A stretch of 64,000 nt of DNA from Corallococcus silvisoli (GTDB taxonomy: Bacteria > Myxococcota > Myxococcia > Myxococcales > Myxococcaceae), in contig NZ_JAAAPJ010000014.1 of the NCBI RefSeq assembly GCF_009909145.1, positions 124,001-188,000 of the forward strand, read 5' to 3'. The position numbers and the translations under genes are program-made. The notes beneath the pieces are model-generated. The model was not told the DNA's origin, did not search any database, and saw nothing but the letters and a program-made list of their open reading frames with translations. How positions within the stretch are numbered: position 1 is the stretch's first letter; the number at the start of each line of letters is the position of its first letter. This document shows, piece by piece, positions 60,920 to 64,000 of this stretch.

Positions 60920-61612
60920 TCAGCGTCCGCCCGCGCTCCCACCGGGTGCCCGCGCCAGCAGCAGGCGCGGATGCAGCAGCAGCGCGAACGCCTCTCGCAC
61001 CGTCCAGTAGGCCCGGTCCCACGCTCGCATCCTCCCGGCGATGGGAGCGGGGCTCGTGGCCACCTCCAGCCCCTCCAGCCGGAAGCACTGCCGCGCGCGC
61101 AGCAGGTGATACGGGTCGGAGACCACGACCACCCGCCGCGCCCCCCGCGCCCGCAGCAGGCTCGCGCTGAACCGCGCGTTGTCGCGCGTGGAGTGGCTGT
61201 CCTCCTCCAGCATGCAAGAGGAGGAGGGCACGCCCGCCTCCTCCAGCAGGCCGCGCATGACGCGCGCTTCGGAGGGTGGATGGACGCCCACGCCCCCGGA
61301 CACCACCAGCCAGGGCGCCGTGCCCCGGTGATACAGCGCCGCCGCCTGCCCCACGCGCGCCACCAGCGCGCCCGAGGGCATGCCCCCTGGCAGCACCCGC
61401 GCTCCCAACACCACCAGCGCGTCCGCTCCGCCCAGGTGCTCGCGCCGGCCGAAGCGGTCCACCCAGAAGGCGAGCCCGAACACGCCGCCCGTCAGCGCGC
61501 CCGCCGCCAGGAGCACGGCCCGGCGCACGCGTCCGGGCCTGGGGAGCAAGGCAAGAGGTCGCACCTCGGGAACCCTAGTCGCATCCCGGACCGTGCGCGC
61601 CCCGGGATGCAC
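60920..61612 (-). CDS. YdcF family (DUF218) membrane protein
   Basis: 230 residues. One membrane helix at about residues 30-52 follows a basic start. The DUF218 pattern is present: ADALVVLGARVLPGG, PWLVVSGG, EDSHSTRDNARFSASLLRARGARRVVVVSDPYHLLRA with the conserved Glu/Ser/Asn and DPYH. Members take part in envelope polysaccharide or vancomycin-related pathways, but biochemical function is not settled. It is convergent with the MarR gene. Confidence 0.9.
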   Translation of the reverse strand: MHPGARTVRDATRVPEVRPLALLPRPGRVRRAVLLAAGALTGGVFGLAFWVDRFGRREHLGGADALVVLGARVLPGGMPSGALVARVGQAAALYHRGTAPWLVVSGGVGVHPPSEARVMRGLLEEAGVPSSSCMLEEDSHSTRDNARFSASLLRARGARRVVVVSDPYHLLRARQCFRLEGLEVATSPAPIAGRMRAWDRAYWTVREAFALLLHPRLLLARAPGGSAGGR

Positions 61613-61786
61613 CGCCCGTGAAGCACCGTGCCCGTGAGGACAGGTCCCCTCGGGTCATGACTCACACGACCCGGTGAATTGTCGCGATGCGTATCGCCCA
61701 GGAGGTGGTCCCGGAGACACAATGCGCCATGACCCGGCCGGGGTCCGTGATGAACCCGGAGCGGCCAGGCAGGCGGAGGCATACGG

Positions 61787-62344
61787 ATGGATGTCAAAGG
61801 CGTCGCATTCCTGGCACGGCAGACCCTGGCGGTGCAGGCCTTCGGCGAGCCGGCGTGGAAGACGTTCCTCGCGGAGCAGGCGAAGCGGGATCCGGTCTTC
61901 AGCCAACCCATCATGCCGGTGACGCGCATCCCCGCGGATGCCTTCCTGCGCCTCAACGAAGCCTTCACCCAGCGCTTCTACGGCGGCGACACCAAGGCCT
62001 ACTGGCAATACGGCGTGAAGTCCGCCGAGTACGCGCTCGGCCAGGGCCAGCTCAAGACGATGTTCGGCAAGGACGACTTCCGCCGCTTCGCCCTGTTCAC
62101 GCCCGGCATCTGGAAGGGCTACTTCACCGAGGGCGACCTGACGGCGCAGCTCCAGGGCGACTCCGTGGAGCTGCGCATCACCGGCGTGCCCCGGCCGCAC
62201 ATCTACTTCGAGCTCGCCGTGATGGGCTTCGCCGCCGGAGGGCTCGCGTACCTGAGCGGCCGGCAGGAGATCCACCACGAGGTCCTCAAGGGCTTCAGCA
62301 AGGGGGACCTGGAGGTCCTCTATCGCTTCACCCTGCCCACCTGA
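61787..62344 (+). CDS. TIGR02265-like myxobacterial paralogous-family protein
   Basis: 185 residues from ATG 61787, preceded by GGAGG at 7 bases. It matches, from memory, the TIGR02265 family, a large set of cytosolic myxobacterial paralogues of unknown role (GDTKAYWQYGVKSAEYAL, FTPGIWKGYFTEGDL). No signal peptide, no membrane segment and no catalytic motif. It is convergent with the EEP-family gene. Confidence 0.6.
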   Translation: MDVKGVAFLARQTLAVQAFGEPAWKTFLAEQAKRDPVFSQPIMPVTRIPADAFLRLNEAFTQRFYGGDTKAYWQYGVKSAEYALGQGQLKTMFGKDDFRRFALFTPGIWKGYFTEGDLTAQLQGDSVELRITGVPRPHIYFELAVMGFAAGGLAYLSGRQEIHHEVLKGFSKGDLEVLYRFTLPT

Positions 62345-62354
62345 GGCCGCGCGG

Positions 62355-63242
62355 TCAGGGCGCGGCGGCGGCCGTGGCCTCCGCCGCCTGGGGCGCCTTC
62401 GCGGGCTGGAGCCGCAGGTCCGCCACCACCGGGTAGTGGTCGGACGCGCCCACGCGCAGCACGCGGGTGGACACCGGCGTGAAGGCGCCACAGGCCATCA
62501 CGTAGTCGATGCGCAGCGACCGCAGGAACAGCGGCATCGGGTAGGTGCCCGTGCGGTCCGCGTGGGTGACGCGCGCCACGTCCTGGAGCTGGCGGCGCAG
62601 GAGGCGCACCGGGCGCGAGTCCGGATCATCGTTCAGGTCGCCCATCAACAGCCGGGGGCGGGGGTCCTTCGCCATCAGCTGGGAGATGAAGGCGCTCTGG
62701 CGCACGCGCGCCGCGCCGTTGAAGGGCCGGCGGATGAGGTGCGTGGCGTAGACGCTCACCTCGCGTCCGTCCACGTCCACCACCGCGTGCGCCACCGTGC
62801 GCGGCTCCGCGCCCTTCGGCGTGGGCAGCGGGTACTGCTCCAGGGACTCCAGCGGGTAGCGCGACAGGAGCGCGATGCCATAGGCACCGCCGTACAGCGT
62901 CGTGGTGCCGAAGTGCGCGCGGTACTTCAGGCCGGTGAGCGCCGACAGCCGCTCCACCTGGTCCTGCCCGCCCGCCCGGGTGGAGCCCACGTCCACCTCC
63001 TGCAGCGCGACGAGGTCCGGCTCCTCCTGGCGGATGACGGCCGCCACCTGCTCCAGGCCTCTCAGACCGGACTGGATGTTGAAGGTCATCACCCGCAGGG
63101 CGCCCGCGTCGCGCGCGGGCTCCGAGGCCACGGCGACGGGCGTGGCGCCCGAGGACAGGGTGGGACGCACCGCGGGACCGGAGGCACAGGCCAGCGATCC
63201 CGCGACGAACAACGCGGTCAGGAGGGGGCTCGGTCGCATCAA
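62355..63242 (-). CDS. Endonuclease/exonuclease/phosphatase-family lipoprotein
   Basis: 295 residues. Lipobox LAC at Cys19. The EEP fold is well marked: MTFNIQSG, DLVALQEVDVGSTRAGG, ATHLIRRP, LLMGDLNDDPDSR and GASDHYPVVADL, with the Asn, Glu, His, Asp, Asn, Asp and His of the active site. Members cleave DNA, phosphoinositides or sphingomyelin. As a secreted lipoprotein it may act on extracellular DNA or lipids. Confidence 0.9.
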   Translation of the reverse strand: MMRPSPLLTALFVAGSLACASGPAVRPTLSSGATPVAVASEPARDAGALRVMTFNIQSGLRGLEQVAAVIRQEEPDLVALQEVDVGSTRAGGQDQVERLSALTGLKYRAHFGTTTLYGGAYGIALLSRYPLESLEQYPLPTPKGAEPRTVAHAVVDVDGREVSVYATHLIRRPFNGAARVRQSAFISQLMAKDPRPRLLMGDLNDDPDSRPVRLLRRQLQDVARVTHADRTGTYPMPLFLRSLRIDYVMACGAFTPVSTRVLRVGASDHYPVVADLRLQPAKAPQAAEATAAAAP

Positions 63243-63317
63243 GGGGGGCGATGGTAGGCCGCCCTCCCTCGCGCTGTCGTCCCACCCTCCGAGGCACGGC
63301 CGGAGGGCAGCCGGGCG

Positions 63318-63941
63318 TCAGGCCTTCCGGCGGCGAGCGGCCAGGGCCGCGAACACGGCGATCAGCACCGCGGGCGCGCCGGTGGTGGCCGCGGAGCAGC
63401 CGCCCCCCTCGTCTTCGGTCGTGGGCTTGCCGTCGGTGCCGCCGGTGATGACGACATCCAGCGTGGAGTTGGCGTGCGCATCCAACGTGGCCGCGCTGTC
63501 GCCGTTCACGGAGTTGCCCGCGCCGTACAGCTTGAGCGTGCCGTTGGTGGCGGGCGCCACCAGCGAGAAGTCGAAGCGCGCCGAGCCGGAGTTGAACGCC
63601 TTGGGCAGCGAGTGGGTCAGCTCCCCGTTCATCAGCTTCGTGCCCGCGCCCGCGGTCAGCGTCGCCCCGTCCACGCCGCCCGTCGCCACGTTCATGCCCG
63701 CCTTCACGCCCGGGCCTCCGGTGATGATGAGCGAGTACTGGCCCGTCTGGCCCGCGGTCAGCGCCGTGGGCCCTTCCAGCGTCACGGTGGGGGTGCTCGT
63801 CCCGCCGCCGTGGCAACCGGACGCGGTGCACGACACGCTCTGCTTGCCGCTGCGCCCGTTGATGCCGGTGGAGTTGGCGAACGCGGAGCCCGCGACAAGG
63901 CACACCACGACCGCGCCCACGGACGGAAGAAAGGACCGCAT
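63318..63941 (-). CDS. MXAN_6652-like MYXO-CTERM protein with CxxxCH motif
   Basis: 207 residues. Signal peptide ending in SAFA. A single CTASGCH near residue 38 resembles a c-type haem site with one extra residue (CxxxCH). A Reeler/choice-like beta domain follows (VTLEGPTALTAGQTGQYSLIITGGPG). The C-terminus GGGCSAATTGAPAVLIAVFAALAARRRKA is a textbook MYXO-CTERM: Cys, hydrophobic helix, Arg cluster. It is thus an exported, surface-anchored protein that may bind haem or metal. A good AGGAGG-like site lies upstream of ATG 63941. Confidence 0.85.
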   Translation of the reverse strand: MRSFLPSVGAVVVCLVAGSAFANSTGINGRSGKQSVSCTASGCHGGGTSTPTVTLEGPTALTAGQTGQYSLIITGGPGVKAGMNVATGGVDGATLTAGAGTKLMNGELTHSLPKAFNSGSARFDFSLVAPATNGTLKLYGAGNSVNGDSAATLDAHANSTLDVVITGGTDGKPTTEDEGGGCSAATTGAPAVLIAVFAALAARRRKA

Positions 63942-64000
63942 GGAAGGAACCTCCTGGGGGAAATCAGGGAAGACGAGGAGACTCCCTTTTAGCGCAGCGC

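Noticed and set aside
1..64000. tRNA, rRNA, CRISPR arrays, intact IS elements and att sites
   Set aside because: Looked for by eye and none seen; small non-coding RNAs cannot be excluded without a covariance search.

Overview
The window is high-GC DNA whose gene content points to a myxobacterium of the Myxococcaceae (Myxococcus, Corallococcus or a relative). The indicators are many secreted lipoproteins with a clear lipobox, C-terminal anchors of the MYXO-CTERM type, a TIGR02266-type PilZ domain, a DUF4388 response regulator, and third-position GC so strong that long antisense shadow ORFs cover most genes. I saw no rRNA, tRNA, CRISPR array or intact mobile element. I identified 57 protein genes, one of them broken, and one transposase remnant.

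1-12700: a 5'-truncated peptidase MA/TPR protein, a DUF4142 protein, a small Cys-rich lipoprotein and a secreted S9 peptidase. Next is a DsbA/FrnE-like oxidoreductase whose CPWC motif is encoded as TGA-Pro-Trp-Cys, with a good bacterial SECIS hairpin just downstream. It is therefore a candidate selenoprotein that ordinary gene calling truncates. A PilZ-Hsp70 fusion forms an operon with a FliB-like Cys-rich protein. A membrane-protein gene is broken by a 10-bp tandem duplication, and a Phd/PIN toxin-antitoxin pair follows.

12700-31500: an outer lipoprotein; a moxR-DUF58-BatA operon; nagZ; a kelch lipoprotein; two small lipoproteins; a Bcp peroxiredoxin with a histone-H1-like tail; a NicO-type metal exporter; a response regulator; a methyltransferase; a Uma2 protein; a metallo-beta-lactamase-fold lipoprotein; and an ArsR-SRPBCC pair with a perfect palindrome at its start.

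31500-40200: a MocR/PdxR-type regulator facing a NIPSNAP/DUF1579-like operon across a perfect 13-bp inverted repeat, lipoproteins, an IS256-family remnant, an S41 peptidase, a RibD-like reductase, and a DRGH-type nuclease with EF-hand-like segments.

40300-47400: a tightly overlapping type III PKS operon (PKS, ICMT-type methyltransferase, acyl carrier protein, fatty acyl-AMP ligase, flavoprotein). It looks like a phenolic-lipid or alkylpyrone pathway with its own starter-loading module. A VioD-like flavin monooxygenase is divergent from it.

47400-64000: a huge secreted protein with a twofold internal duplication, a lysoplasmalogenase, an unrecognised protein carrying all the motifs of the guanidine-modifying (agmatine/arginine deiminase) fold, a Cys-rich lipoprotein behind an AT-rich leader, a secreted isoamylase, a pentapeptide-repeat protein, the modABC molybdate operon with a divergent MarR regulator, a YdcF protein, a TIGR02265-like protein, an EEP-family lipoprotein and a CxxxCH MYXO-CTERM protein.
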